NCBI RefSeq assembly: GCF_036245865.1
Contig: NZ_BTTW01000003.1
Location: 1 to 64,000, forward strand
DNA: 64,000 bases
From: Corallococcus caeni
GTDB taxonomy: Bacteria; Myxococcota; Myxococcia; Myxococcales; Myxococcaceae
Direction of reading: 5' to 3'
This document shows, in pieces, positions 28,041 to 37,968 of this stretch. Position numbers and translations under genes: made by a program. The number at the start of each line of letters is the position of its first letter. Position 1 is the first letter of the stretch. Below the pieces are notes generated by a model that worked only from the letters and a program-made list of their open reading frames with translations, was not told the DNA's origin and made no database searches.

Positions 28041-29038
28041 CGGGCGCGGCGGCCCGGCCCCTTCTTCCGGCCGGGTCCGCCGTAGAGCGCCACGAGTGAG
28101 GCCGCCAGCGCGGCCAGCCGTTGGCGCAGCGGTTCCGGGGCGAGCACCTCCACGCCCGCCCCGATTTCGCACAGCTGGGAGACCGCGATGGACTCCCGCT
28201 CGAAGTCCAGCGTCACCTTCCGCTTCCCACCGCGTGCCGCGGGCGCCTTGTCGATGCGCTCACCGTCGGCCGGGGGACGCAGCCTCCGCAGCGCCGCTTC
28301 GCCTTCCTGCGTGCAGGCGAGGGTGACGTCGTAGCGGGGGCGCTCCACGGCGAACTTCGCGCACCAGTCCTTCCAGAACGCGGGCAGGTCGAAGCCGTGG
28401 GGGCGGGTGAAGCCCTGGGGGGAGAGCCGCACGTCGCCAATGCGCCCGCCCCGGAAGACGCGGGGGCCCTTGTTCGTCCCGGCGACGAGGTACCAGCGGT
28501 CCGCCTTGATGACGAGCCCGTAGGGGTCCACCGTCCGGCGGGAGCGGGCGCCGTCGAAGTCCTGGTAGCTCAGCGACACGCGGCGGTCCTGCCAGGCGGC
28601 GTCGCGCAGCTTGCCCAGGTGCGGCAGCGGCTCGCGGCCGGTGAACCAGCCGGAGGCGTCCACGTGGAGCCGCTGGCGCGCGTGCTCCAGCGCGGGTTGC
28701 TGGAGGGCGGGGAGGGCCGCGGCCAGCTTCACCAGGCCCGTGCGCAGCGGCGTGGACAGGCCCAGGTCCTCCAGGGCTCCGGGGGCTCCCAGCGTGGCCA
28801 GGGCCTGGAGCTCCGGACGCGTGAGGCCGGTGAGCTGCGTGCGCCAGCCCTCCATCAGCGCCACGCCGCCCGCCGCGCCTCGCGTCGCGTACACGGGGAC
28901 GCCCGCCGTCGAGAGGGCGTCGAGGTCGCGGTGCACGGTCCGGCTGGAGACCTGGAGCTCGCGCGCCAGCTCGCCCACCGTGCTGCGCGGGCGGACCTGG
29001 AGGCGCATCAAGAGGTGGACGAGGCGATCCGCGCGCAT
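28037..29038 (-). CDS. WYL-domain transcriptional regulator (YafY-like)
   Basis: 333 aa, GGAGG 5 nt before ATG. The N-terminal winged HTH (MRADRLVHLLMRLQVRPRSTVGELARELQVSSRTVHRDLDAL) is of the HTH_11/DeoR type. The middle and C-terminal part is a WYL domain: RVSLSYQDFDGARSRRTVDPYGLVIKADRWYLVAG and RRLRPPADGERIDK. Such proteins sense ligands such as nucleic acid fragments and repress neighbours. It is divergent from the SDR gene at 29141 (102 bp between), its most likely target. The C-terminus is basic (GGPGRKKGPGRRAR). Confidence 0.92.
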   Translation of the reverse strand: MRADRLVHLLMRLQVRPRSTVGELARELQVSSRTVHRDLDALSTAGVPVYATRGAAGGVALMEGWRTQLTGLTRPELQALATLGAPGALEDLGLSTPLRTGLVKLAAALPALQQPALEHARQRLHVDASGWFTGREPLPHLGKLRDAAWQDRRVSLSYQDFDGARSRRTVDPYGLVIKADRWYLVAGTNKGPRVFRGGRIGDVRLSPQGFTRPHGFDLPAFWKDWCAKFAVERPRYDVTLACTQEGEAALRRLRPPADGERIDKAPAARGGKRKVTLDFERESIAVSQLCEIGAGVEVLAPEPLRQRLAALAASLVALYGGPGRKKGPGRRAR

Positions 29039-29140
29039 GGGCCCTCCGGGCTTGGGGTGAGGTGCAGCCTGGACCGGGAATCATGACAGGGGTTGTCAGG
29101 ATTGGGCGTGCAAGGTGGCGCGTGAAAGGGGAGCACTGAC

Positions 29141-30097
29141 ATGAAGCCACTTGAGGGACAGGTGGCCCTGGTCGCGGGAGCGACGCGGGGCGCGGGCCGG
29201 GGAATCGCGACGATGCTGGGGGCCGCGGGGGCCACGGTGTACTGCACCGGGCGCAGCGTGCGGGGCCGGCTGGCGAGCGGGGACTCGCGGCCGGAGACGA
29301 TCGAGGAGACGGCGGAGCAGGTGACGGCGCTGGGCGGGAAGGGCATCGCGGTGCGGGTGGACCACACCGTGGAGGAGGAGGTGGAGGCGCTCTGCCAGCG
29401 CATCCGCGCGGAGGCCGGGAAGCTGGACGTGCTGGTCAACGACATCTGGGGCGGGGAGACGCTGCACGAGCTGGGGCTGGCCTTCTGGAAGCAGTCACCC
29501 GCGAAGGCGCGGCTCATGTTCGACCGCGCCGTGTACACGCACCTCTGCACCAGCCGCTACGCGGTGCCGTTGATGCTGGAGCGCGACCGGGGGCTCATCG
29601 TGGAGGTGACGGATGGGGACTCGTTCGGGTACCGGGGCGGCGTCGCGTATGACGTGACGAAGATGGCGGTCATCCGGCTGGCCTTCGCGATGTCGCGGGA
29701 CCTGCGCCGCACGAACGTCACGGCGCTGGCGGTGACGCCGGGGTTCCTGCGCTCGGAGGAGATGCTGGATGGCTTCGGGGTGAAGGAGGCGAACTGGCGC
29801 GACGCGGTGAAGACCGTGCCGGACTTCATCGCGTCGGAGACGCCGTCGTACGTGGGCCGCGCGGTGGCGGCATTGGCGGCGGATCCGCACGTCCACCGCA
29901 GGGCGGGGCGCGTGGTCGCGTCGTGGACGCTGGCGCGCGAGTACGGCTTCACGGACCTGGATGGTTCCCAGCCGCACTGGGCGGAGTACTTCGAGCGGAC
30001 GTACGGGAAGGCGTACACCGTCGCGGACGACGCGGCGTATGCGTCGTGGCTGGGGGGCGCCATCGAAACTGTCTGCCCGGACTGGCCGCGGTACTGA
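29141..30097 (+). CDS. SDR family oxidoreductase
   Basis: 318 aa, AAAGGGGAG before ATG. Classical short-chain dehydrogenase: cofactor motif VALVAGATRGAGRGIATML (TGxxxGxG type) and active-site GVAYDVTKMAVIR (Tyr-x3-Lys). Arg in CTGRSVRGR after the second strand suggests NADP preference. The N-x-x-G stabilising region is LVNDIWGGE. The catalytic Ser would be expected in VTDGDSFGY. An extension of about 60 residues at the C-terminus (HPHWAEYFERTYGKAYTVAD...) is longer than a core SDR. Substrate unknown. Probably regulated by the divergent WYL protein. Confidence 0.93.
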   Translation: MKPLEGQVALVAGATRGAGRGIATMLGAAGATVYCTGRSVRGRLASGDSRPETIEETAEQVTALGGKGIAVRVDHTVEEEVEALCQRIRAEAGKLDVLVNDIWGGETLHELGLAFWKQSPAKARLMFDRAVYTHLCTSRYAVPLMLERDRGLIVEVTDGDSFGYRGGVAYDVTKMAVIRLAFAMSRDLRRTNVTALAVTPGFLRSEEMLDGFGVKEANWRDAVKTVPDFIASETPSYVGRAVAALAADPHVHRRAGRVVASWTLAREYGFTDLDGSQPHWAEYFERTYGKAYTVADDAAYASWLGGAIETVCPDWPRY

Positions 30098-30161
30098 CCG
30101 CGCACGCCCCATCCCCGGCGGCGGGACGAAGCGCTATGGTCTGACGCGAGAGGTCGCGCAC

Positions 30162-31652
30162 ATGGCCAAGGGGCACCGCAGGAACGACGCGCCGGAGCGG
30201 ATCGACGAGACCCGGGTCGCACCGCTCGACGACGACCTGGACGAGACGGAGGAGGTCCGCACCGAGCAGACCCAGGTGCCGGCCTCCACGCAGCGGGCCG
30301 CCGCGGAGGCGGCCCGCGCGTCCGCGAGCGGTGCGGGCCGGAAGTCCTGGGGCAACCAGACCCGCGTCGCGCCCACCACGGGCGCGGCCATTCGCGCCGC
30401 GGAGCTCACGGGCCTCGAGACGCGGATGACGCCGCCGCCCGTTCCCGACGAGGACCTCGTCGAGGAGACCCGCGTGGACGGCCTCACGCCCCCGCCTCCG
30501 CCCAACGCGCGCGAAGGCTGGGACGTTCGTGGCGAGGATGACGACGAGGGCTTCGCCGCGCCGCAAACCGCCTTTCGCCCCTCGCGTGGCGGTGCACGCG
30601 AGGAAGGGCAGGGCCTTCCGGAGATCGCGCGGCCCGGTCGTGCGGTGACTCGCGAAGAGGGGCAGGACCTTCCAGAGATCATTCGTCCAGGTCGAGGCGG
30701 CACGCGGGACGACGGTCAGGGGCCTCCAGAGAACGCGCGCGCGGGCCGTGGTGGCGCGCGTGAAGAAGGCCAGGGGCTTCCGGAGATCATCCGTCCGGGT
30801 CGGAGTGGTGCTCGTGAAGAAGGCCAGGGCCTGCCGGAGATCGTCCGCCCTCCCCGGAGCGGTGGCTCCGCGCGCGGCGGCGGCCGTGAAGAAGGGCAGG
30901 GCCTTCCGGAGATGGCCCGCCTGGGCCGCACAGGCGCGCAGGATGAGTCCATCGAGCTGCCGGAGCTCATCCGCGCGGGCCGTGGCGCCGAGTTGGACGG
31001 AAGCTCCCCCGAGCCGCCTCGCGCGGCACGCGCCGACAGTCCGCCGAAGGCCAGCCGGCCGGAGCCGATGATCTTCGCGCCCCTGCCTTCCGCGCAGGCT
31101 GCGAGCCAGGCCGCGCAGACGCCCGAGCTGCGCACGATGTTCGCCACCCACTCCGCGCTGCTCGCGGAGCGCCTCAAGACCGAGCTCCAGCACAAGATCT
31201 ACGGCCGCTCCCCGCACCGCATCCTGCGCGTGGACGAGCCCGAAGGCCCCAGCACCGCGGGCGGCAAGCAGGCCCGGCAGGCCATCTCGCTCGTGGACCG
31301 CAAGGGCGTGGCCCCCGCGCTCGTCGCGGGCTGGGTGGACGTGGCCAGGGGACAGGCCTCGCTGCGCAACCACGAGGCCGTGGCCCGGCGCTACGAGTTC
31401 CAGCACGGCAGCCCCCTGGAGCTCGCGCCGGAGGAGTACGAGAAGTTCCTCACCGACGTGGACGAGGTGCTGCGCACCGCCGCCATCCAGGTCCGCATCC
31501 TCGTGCCGGACGAATCCGCGCCCACCCGCGCCACCGTGGGCCCGCAGGCCCCGCGCGCGACGGGCGTCGCCGTGCGCTGGGTGATGCTGCTCGTCGCCGT
31601 GGCCTTCCTGCTGGGACTCGCCGCCGGGAGCCTGCTGCTTCCGCGCGGGTAG
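30162..31652 (+). CDS. Tail-anchored protein with 18-residue tandem repeats
   Basis: 496 aa from ATG 30162. The N-terminal 140 residues are acidic and disordered, with repeated ETR/QTR motifs (DETRVAP, NQTRVAP, LETRMTP, EETRVDG). Residues 143-274 hold about seven copies of an 18-residue unit, consensus GGAREEGQGLPEIIRPGR. A conserved globular part follows (ELRTMFATHSALLAERLKTEL to LRTAAIQVRILVPDES). A single C-terminal membrane segment VRWVMLLVAVAFLLGLAAG ends with LLLPRG. So it is a tail-anchored inner-membrane protein. The ETRV repeats could be phospho-Thr docking sites for FHA proteins, but that is speculation. No named family. Confidence 0.8.
   Translation: MAKGHRRNDAPERIDETRVAPLDDDLDETEEVRTEQTQVPASTQRAAAEAARASASGAGRKSWGNQTRVAPTTGAAIRAAELTGLETRMTPPPVPDEDLVEETRVDGLTPPPPPNAREGWDVRGEDDDEGFAAPQTAFRPSRGGAREEGQGLPEIARPGRAVTREEGQDLPEIIRPGRGGTRDDGQGPPENARAGRGGAREEGQGLPEIIRPGRSGAREEGQGLPEIVRPPRSGGSARGGGREEGQGLPEMARLGRTGAQDESIELPELIRAGRGAELDGSSPEPPRAARADSPPKASRPEPMIFAPLPSAQAASQAAQTPELRTMFATHSALLAERLKTELQHKIYGRSPHRILRVDEPEGPSTAGGKQARQAISLVDRKGVAPALVAGWVDVARGQASLRNHEAVARRYEFQHGSPLELAPEEYEKFLTDVDEVLRTAAIQVRILVPDESAPTRATVGPQAPRATGVAVRWVMLLVAVAFLLGLAAGSLLLPRG
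30588..30983 (+). repeat. 54-bp degenerate tandem repeat inside coding sequence
   Basis: Seven in-frame units of about 54 bp encode variants of REEGQGLPEIIRPGR. Units 1, 4, 5 and 6 are nearly identical in protein; units 2, 3 and 7 are degenerate (TREEGQDLPEI, TRDDGQGPPEN, QDESIELPEL). Copy number is likely to vary between strains by slippage or recombination. Confidence 0.85.
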
Positions 31653-31759
31653 AGCCCCGCCACTGTCCGTTGAAGGAAGGGCGCTCGCGCACCGGTGCGA
31701 TGGCCGGTGCGCGGTCCCCCTTCCACCTTGGTGTCTCCCCCATCCGGCCGGAGGCATCC

Positions 31760-31966
31760 ATGGCGTCACCCGCCCGTCGTCCCAAGTCCCACTGGCGCAA
31801 GCTGCTGGGTGGCTGTGTCGTGTCCGTCGCCCGGGCCTTCGCGCCCACGTCCGTGCTCGCGGACGGCCCTCCGGTGCTGGATGTCCGGCCGCGTTACCCC
31901 CGCGTCACGGGCCGGGACTCTCAGTCGCTCGGAATCCGAGGCGCGGATCCGCGGCTGCCGGGATGA
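31760..31966 (+). CDS. Possible small protein, 68 aa
   Basis: ATG 31760 is preceded by GGAGG at a good 5-nt distance and the codons show G/C-rich third positions. The product MASPARRPKSHWRKLLGGCV... is basic at the N-terminus with a short hydrophobic patch (LLGGCVVSVARAF) and Pro/Arg-rich after. No family recognised. It fills the 418-bp gap between the repeat protein and the alpha-2-macroglobulin gene. In this genome chance open frames are frequent, so confidence is modest. Confidence 0.4.
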   Translation: MASPARRPKSHWRKLLGGCVVSVARAFAPTSVLADGPPVLDVRPRYPRVTGRDSQSLGIRGADPRLPG

Positions 31967-32070
31967 CTCGGGAGTGAAGGCGGGGCGGGGGGCCCCATGG
32001 TACGGTGCTCGCGTCATTTTTCAGGGGGGACAGCCACGTGTGCCCGCCCTGGAACTCCGTGAGCCCCACC

Positions 32071-35000
32071 ATGCGCAGACTCTCCCTGCTGGCCCTCTGC
32101 CTCGTCGTCGCGACCGCGTGTTCGCGGGGCGACAAGGACGCGAAGGGCGGCCCGTCGGAGACCGGCACCGCGCCGACTCCGTCCTCGAAGTCCCCTGGCC
32201 TCGCCGTCGAGCCGCTGCCCGAGCCTCCCGCGCTGAAGATCGACGCCCAGGACGCCGCGGAGCAGGGCCCGCTCACCATCGCGGCCGTGCGGCCCCAGGG
32301 CCAGGCCTACGGCAACGTCCGGCCGACCATCACCTTCACCAAGCCGATGATCGCCCTGGGCTCCGTCGCCGCGGAGCGCGGCCTGGCGGCGCCCGCGAGC
32401 ATCTCCCCCGCGCTGGAAGGGGAGTGGCGCTGGCTGGGCTCCGCGAGCGTGGAGTTCGTGCCGGGCTCCCCCGTGAAGCTGGGGACGCAGTACACGGTGA
32501 CGGTGCCCGCGGGCCTCAAGGCCATGGACGGCACCGCGCTGGCGGAGCCGTACACCTTCCAGTTCGAGACGCCGCGCCCCGCCATCCAGACCGCGCAACC
32601 GGAGGCGGAGTACCGCTGGCTGGAGCCGGAGCAGGTCTTCACGCTGACCTTCAACCAGGCGGTGAAGGACCTGGCGCAGCACGCGCGCCTGGAGCCCGCG
32701 ACCGGCGCGCCCGTGCCGCTCACGCTGGTGAAGGCGACGCCGTACGCGGAGCTGAAGGAGACGCAGGTGGGCAGCGGCCCGGAGCGCAAGTCGCAGGACC
32801 GCCGCGTGAAGTACGAGCTGAAGCCCGCGCGGAAGCTGCCCGCGGGCACGCAGTTCACCCTGGTGGTGGACGGCGAGCTGACGGGCACGGACGGCCCGCT
32901 GCCCATGGGGGAGGCGGTGCGCTACGCGTACGCCACCTACGGCGCGCTCAAGATGGAGTCCGCGGGCGCGTGCGTCTTCACCTGGGGCGAGGAGAAGTGC
33001 TCCTACGGCCCGCTCATCCTCTTCACGTCCAACGAGCTGGACGCCGAATCGCTCAAGGGCAAGGTGACGCTGGAGCCCAAGGCGGAGATCGACTGGGAGC
33101 GCGTGCAGACGCAGCGGCCGTGGGCGGGCGCGGAGCTGAAGAACCCCTACGTGTCGCTGCCCGGCCGCTACCGCCCCGGCACCACGTACAAGATCAAGGT
33201 CGCCGCGGGCTACAAGGACCTCTTCGGGCAGACGGGCCCCGCCTTCCAGGGCGAGGTGACGCTGGCGGACGTGGATCCGGCCTTCGACTCGGGCTCGCGC
33301 GAGGCGCTGGTGGAGGCGTCCGGTGACGGCTCCATCCCGCTGGTGACGACCAACGTCCCGGAGATCCAGGCGGAGGTGTGGTCGCTGTCCCCCGCGCAGC
33401 TCGCGCAGCTCATCGACACCAACGAGTGGCCGTCCACGGAGCCCTTCCGGACGACGGTGGACACGAAGGCCGCGCGCAACGTGGAGCGCACGTCGCCGCT
33501 GGACCTGCGCCAGGCGTTCAACGGCGCGAAGACGGGCCTGTTCCTCGCGCGGCTCACGGCGCCGACGCTCAAGGAGCGCTACCCGCACCGCGTCATCGGG
33601 CAGGTGACGGACCTGGCCGTGCACGCGAAGCTGGGCGCTGCCTCCGGCGTGGTCTGGGTGACGTCGCTGGCGACGGGCGCCCCGGTGCCGGACGCGCAGC
33701 TGACGCTCTGGGACAAGGCGGGCACGGAGCACTGGACGGGCACGACGGACGCCAATGGCCTGGCGAAGGTGCCGGGCCTGTCGGAGCTGCTCAAGCCCAA
33801 GGACGAGTCCTCCTGGAGCACGCCCTGGGCCATGGTGTCCGCGGTGAAGGACGCGGACATCGGCGTGACGCTGTCCACGTGGGAGGGCGGCATGTCGCCC
33901 GGCGCGTTCTCATTGCAGAGCGCGTGGGAGGGCCGCGTCCCGGACAGCCTGGGCTTCGTATTCGCCGACCGCGGCATCTACCGCCCCGGTGACGACGTGA
34001 TGCTCAAGGGCGTGGCGCGCTACCGCCGCCTGGGCGTGCTCAAGTCGCCGCCCGCGAACACGAAGGCGCAGATCACGGTGACCAGCTCGCGCGGGGAGAA
34101 GGTCTTCCAGACGGAGGCCGCCGTCACGAAGTACGGCACCTTCCGCGCGGACCTCAAGCTGGGCAAGGACCTGCCGCTCGGCTACTACGACGTGGCCGCG
34201 AAGCTGAAGGTCGGCGGCGAGTCGCTGAGCTACGGCGGCACCTTCCGCGTGGAGGAGTACCGCGCGCCGCAGTTCCGCGTGGACGTGGCGGTGCCCAAGA
34301 GGGACGCCGCGGCCGGCGATCCGCTCACCGCCCGCGTGGACGCGCGCTACCTGTTCGGCGGCGCCATGGGCGACGCGCAGGTGCGCTGGAACGTGCAGCG
34401 CGCCAGCTCCTTCTTCGCGCCCCCGGGCAACGAGGCCTTCACCTTCGGCGTGAACACCTGGTGGTGGGACGACGAGCACCCGGAGACCAGCACTGAATCG
34501 TTCGGCTCCGGTGACGGCCGCACGGACGCGCAGGGGCAGCTGGCGCTGGCGCTGGGCACGGCGGACGCGCCCGGCGGCAAGACGTGGGAGTACACGCTGG
34601 AGGCGGAGGTGGAGGACGTCAACCGCCAGCGCGTCGCCAACCGCAACCTCATCATCGTGCACCCCGCGGACGTCTACGCGGGCCTGCGCCTGCTCTCCAC
34701 CGGCTTCGCGGAGGCGGGCAAGGAGGTGGGCCTGGAGGTCATCGCCGTCTCCCCGGAGGGCAAGCGCCAGGACGGCGTCGCGGTGGACGTGAACGTCAAG
34801 CGCCGCGACTGGAAGTCCATCCGCAAGAAGGGCGACGGCGGCCAGTGGTTCACCGTCACGGAGCCCGTGGAGACGGAGGCGGCGAAGTGCTCGGTGAAGA
34901 GCGCGGCGACGCCGCAGGCGTGCAGGTTCACCCCCGCGGAGCCCGGCCTGTACGTGATGGAGGCGGTGGCCACGGACGCGAAGGGCCGCAAGGCGACGAC

Positions 35001-37968
35001 GCGCGACTCGCTCTACGTCACCGGCTCCGGCTGGGTGTCCTGGCAGCGCAACGACACGGACCGCATCGACCTGGTGGCGGACAAGCAGCTGTACGACGTG
35101 GGGGACACCGCGAAGGTGCTGGTGAAGAGCCCGTACCCGCAGGCGGATGCGCTCGTCACGGTGGAGCGCGAGGGCGTGCTCAGCGTGCGCCGCGTGAAGC
35201 TCAAGGGCAGCGCCACCGCGCTGGACATCCCGCTGGGCGAGGGCGCCATCCCCAACGTCTACGTGGGCGTGGTGCTGGTGCGCGGCCGCGTGGAGGCGGC
35301 CAAGGGCATCGAGTCCGGTGACGACCCGGGCCGCCCCGCCGTCCGCGTGGGCTACACGCAGCTGCGCGTGGAGAAGAAGGCCAAGCGCCTGTCGGTGGCG
35401 CTGACGCCGGACGCGCCGGAGAAGCGCCCGCGCGACAAGGTGACGGTGGACGTCGCGGTGAAGGACTCGGCGGGCAAGGGCGCGAAGGCGGAGGTGACGC
35501 TCTGGGCCGTGGATGAAGGCGTGCTGCGGCTGACGGGCTACAAGGCCCCGGATCCGCTGGACGCGATGTTCCAGGAGCGCGGCCTGTCGGTGCGCATCGG
35601 CGAGCCGCTCATCCACCTGGTGCTGCGCAAGCTGTACGGCGAGAAGGGCTCGCGGCCGGGCGGCTCCGGCGGCTCCGACACGACGGGCTCCGGCATCCGG
35701 TCCAACTTCAAGACGACGGCGGTCTTCCAGTCGGTGGAGACGGACGACCAGGGCCAGGCGAAGGTGGAGTTCACGCTGCCGGACAACCTGACCACCTTCC
35801 GCATCATGGCCGTGGCCGTGACGGACGCGGACCGCTTCGGCGTGGGGGAGAGCAAGGTGCAGGTGGCCAAGCCGCTGCTGGCGCTGCCGGCGCTGCCCCG
35901 GCTGGTGCGCGTGGGCGACAAGGCGGAGGCGGGCGTGGTCATCCACACCACGAACCCGGCCATCAAGGAGGCCAAAGTCACCGCGCAGCTCACCGGCGTG
36001 CGCGTGGAGGGCCCCATGGAGAAGACGGTGCAGCTGGACGGCAAGGCCCGCGAGGTGCGCTTCACCTTCGTGGCCGAGCAGCCAGGCACCGCGGTGCTGC
36101 GCTTCGCCGTCGCGGGCGGCGGGGAGACGGACGCGGTGGAGCAGAAGATCCCCGTGCAGCTGCCCGTGGGCATGGAGGCCGTGGCGGTCTACGGCGACAC
36201 GACGAGCGAGCGCGTGGAGGGGCTCCAGCCGCCGGGCGGCGTGCGTCCGGGCATGGGCGGCCTCACGGTGACGATGTCCTCCACGGTGATGGGCGGGTTC
36301 GACGAGTCGATGAACCAGCTCGTGGACTATCCCTACGGCTGCCTGGAGCAGATGTCGTCGCGGCTGGTGCCGTTCGTCGCGCTGCGCGAGCTGTCGGGCA
36401 AGTTCGGCGTGGCGTGGACCGGCGGCTCGGACGAGCAGAAGCAGGCGTTCGTCCGGAGCTTCCTCAGCGATGACGCGCTGAAGACGCAGGGCACGCTGGA
36501 TCCGGACACGGTGGTGGCGGCGACGGTGCGCAGGATCGAAGCGCTCCAGAACCACGACGGTGGCTTCCGCTTCTGGGCCTCCAGCGACTGCTCGTCGCCG
36601 TATGCCTCCGCGTACGCGACGCTGGCGCTCGCCCGGGCCAAGGAGGTGGGCTACGCGGTGAACGCGGGCGTGCTCGACAAGGCGAAGAAGTTCCTGGCGG
36701 ACAAGGTGGCCGCGGGCGTGTGCTCGCAGTGCGCCTACGGCTGCAGCGCGGTGGGGCCGGAGACGCGGGCCTTCGCGCTCTACACGTTGGCGCGCATGGG
36801 GGCGCCGCGGCCGTCGTACTACAACGAGCTGTTCGAGCAGCGGCAGAAGCTGCCGCTCTTCGCGCGGGCGATGCTGACGGACGCCATCTTCGTGGGGAAG
36901 GGCAACCGCGCGCAGGGCCAGAAGATGCTCCAGGAGCTGCTCAACACGGCCCAGGAGACCGCGGCGGGCGTGCACTTCCAGGAGACGGACCCGAAGACGT
37001 ACGCGCCGCTCTGGTCCTCCGACACGCGCACCACGGCGCTGGTGCTCCAGACGCTGGTGGACGTGCAGCCGGACCACCCCTACGTGTCGAAGATGGGGCG
37101 CTACCTGGCGTCCGCGCGCGAGGGGGACGGGCGCTTCCGCAACACGCAGGAGGCGGCCTTCACGCTGATGGCCCTGTCCGAAGTGGTGCGCCGCAAGGAG
37201 ACGGCCGTGCCGTCGTTCGAGGCGGTGGTGAAGCTGGGCGGACAGGTGCTGGCCTCCGCCGACTTCAAGGGCCGCGACATGGGCGTGAAGACGGTGCAGG
37301 TGCCGGTGGAGAAGCTGGGCCCGGCGGACAAGGCGCAGCCCTTCACCTTCGGGGTGAACGGCACGGGCAACCTCTACTACGGGGCGCTCCTGCGCTACGC
37401 GCCGGCGCAGCTGCCGGTGGACCCGATGGACCGGGGCATCATCGTCCAGCGCTGGTTCGAGCCGTACTCGGGCGGCGGTCAGGCGAAGGCCGCCCGCGCG
37501 GGTGAGCTGGTGCGCGTGCGCGTGCGCGTGGCCACGCCGATGCGCCGCAACTTCGTGGCGGTGGACGTGCCGCTGCCCGCGGGCCTGGAGCCGGTGGACA
37601 CGTCGCTGGCCAGCACGGCGAGCCTGCCGGGCCCCGCGGGCTCCGGCGAGGAGGAGGGCCCCGGCGAGGGCTACGAGTACGAGAGCGGGGAGGACCTGTC
37701 GGAGACGGACGAGGGCAAGAACGTCTGGGCGACGCGCTTCTGGTCGCCGTTCAACCACACGGAGATGCGGGATGACCGCGTGGTGTTCTTCGCCGACGAG
37801 CTGCCCCCCGGCGTGCACGTGACGAGCTTCGTCGCCCGGGCCACGACGCCGGGTGACTTCGTGCTCAAGCCCGCGCACGCGGAGGAGATGTACGCGCCGG
37901 AGGTGTTCGGCCGCTCCGAGGGTGGGCGCTTCCCGGTGCTGATGCCGGACGAGGTCGCTTCGAAGTGA
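32071..37968 (+). CDS. Bacterial alpha-2-macroglobulin lipoprotein
   Basis: 1965 aa. Signal MRRLSLLALCLVVATAC gives a lipobox-like site (Cys17), so it is a periplasmic lipoprotein. Protease trap: host or foreign proteases cut its bait region and are then captured by the thioester. MG-type domains fill the first half (LTIAAVRPQGQAYGNVRPTITFTKPM, DRGIYRPGDDVMLKGVARYRRLG). The typical VWAVDEGVL block is LWAVDEGVLRLTGYKAPDP. The thioester motif YPYGCLEQ (Cys1424, Gln1427) is intact. Toroid helices follow (AYATLALARAKEVG, TAALVLQTLVDV). It is directly coupled to pbpC, as yfhM is in E. coli. Start uncertain: GTG 32041 is an alternative. Confidence 0.95.
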   Translation: MRRLSLLALCLVVATACSRGDKDAKGGPSETGTAPTPSSKSPGLAVEPLPEPPALKIDAQDAAEQGPLTIAAVRPQGQAYGNVRPTITFTKPMIALGSVAAERGLAAPASISPALEGEWRWLGSASVEFVPGSPVKLGTQYTVTVPAGLKAMDGTALAEPYTFQFETPRPAIQTAQPEAEYRWLEPEQVFTLTFNQAVKDLAQHARLEPATGAPVPLTLVKATPYAELKETQVGSGPERKSQDRRVKYELKPARKLPAGTQFTLVVDGELTGTDGPLPMGEAVRYAYATYGALKMESAGACVFTWGEEKCSYGPLILFTSNELDAESLKGKVTLEPKAEIDWERVQTQRPWAGAELKNPYVSLPGRYRPGTTYKIKVAAGYKDLFGQTGPAFQGEVTLADVDPAFDSGSREALVEASGDGSIPLVTTNVPEIQAEVWSLSPAQLAQLIDTNEWPSTEPFRTTVDTKAARNVERTSPLDLRQAFNGAKTGLFLARLTAPTLKERYPHRVIGQVTDLAVHAKLGAASGVVWVTSLATGAPVPDAQLTLWDKAGTEHWTGTTDANGLAKVPGLSELLKPKDESSWSTPWAMVSAVKDADIGVTLSTWEGGMSPGAFSLQSAWEGRVPDSLGFVFADRGIYRPGDDVMLKGVARYRRLGVLKSPPANTKAQITVTSSRGEKVFQTEAAVTKYGTFRADLKLGKDLPLGYYDVAAKLKVGGESLSYGGTFRVEEYRAPQFRVDVAVPKRDAAAGDPLTARVDARYLFGGAMGDAQVRWNVQRASSFFAPPGNEAFTFGVNTWWWDDEHPETSTESFGSGDGRTDAQGQLALALGTADAPGGKTWEYTLEAEVEDVNRQRVANRNLIIVHPADVYAGLRLLSTGFAEAGKEVGLEVIAVSPEGKRQDGVAVDVNVKRRDWKSIRKKGDGGQWFTVTEPVETEAAKCSVKSAATPQACRFTPAEPGLYVMEAVATDAKGRKATTRDSLYVTGSGWVSWQRNDTDRIDLVADKQLYDVGDTAKVLVKSPYPQADALVTVEREGVLSVRRVKLKGSATALDIPLGEGAIPNVYVGVVLVRGRVEAAKGIESGDDPGRPAVRVGYTQLRVEKKAKRLSVALTPDAPEKRPRDKVTVDVAVKDSAGKGAKAEVTLWAVDEGVLRLTGYKAPDPLDAMFQERGLSVRIGEPLIHLVLRKLYGEKGSRPGGSGGSDTTGSGIRSNFKTTAVFQSVETDDQGQAKVEFTLPDNLTTFRIMAVAVTDADRFGVGESKVQVAKPLLALPALPRLVRVGDKAEAGVVIHTTNPAIKEAKVTAQLTGVRVEGPMEKTVQLDGKAREVRFTFVAEQPGTAVLRFAVAGGGETDAVEQKIPVQLPVGMEAVAVYGDTTSERVEGLQPPGGVRPGMGGLTVTMSSTVMGGFDESMNQLVDYPYGCLEQMSSRLVPFVALRELSGKFGVAWTGGSDEQKQAFVRSFLSDDALKTQGTLDPDTVVAATVRRIEALQNHDGGFRFWASSDCSSPYASAYATLALARAKEVGYAVNAGVLDKAKKFLADKVAAGVCSQCAYGCSAVGPETRAFALYTLARMGAPRPSYYNELFEQRQKLPLFARAMLTDAIFVGKGNRAQGQKMLQELLNTAQETAAGVHFQETDPKTYAPLWSSDTRTTALVLQTLVDVQPDHPYVSKMGRYLASAREGDGRFRNTQEAAFTLMALSEVVRRKETAVPSFEAVVKLGGQVLASADFKGRDMGVKTVQVPVEKLGPADKAQPFTFGVNGTGNLYYGALLRYAPAQLPVDPMDRGIIVQRWFEPYSGGGQAKAARAGELVRVRVRVATPMRRNFVAVDVPLPAGLEPVDTSLASTASLPGPAGSGEEEGPGEGYEYESGEDLSETDEGKNVWATRFWSPFNHTEMRDDRVVFFADELPPGVHVTSFVARATTPGDFVLKPAHAEEMYAPEVFGRSEGGRFPVLMPDEVASK

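Noticed and set aside
25422..28172. 916-codon minus-strand open frame
   Set aside because: Real gene begins at GTG 26561 with a strong ribosome site; the upstream part is antisense to lpdA.
33910..37878. 1322-codon minus-strand open frame
   Set aside because: Antisense shadow of the alpha-2-macroglobulin gene; product is His/Arg/Leu-rich with no domain.
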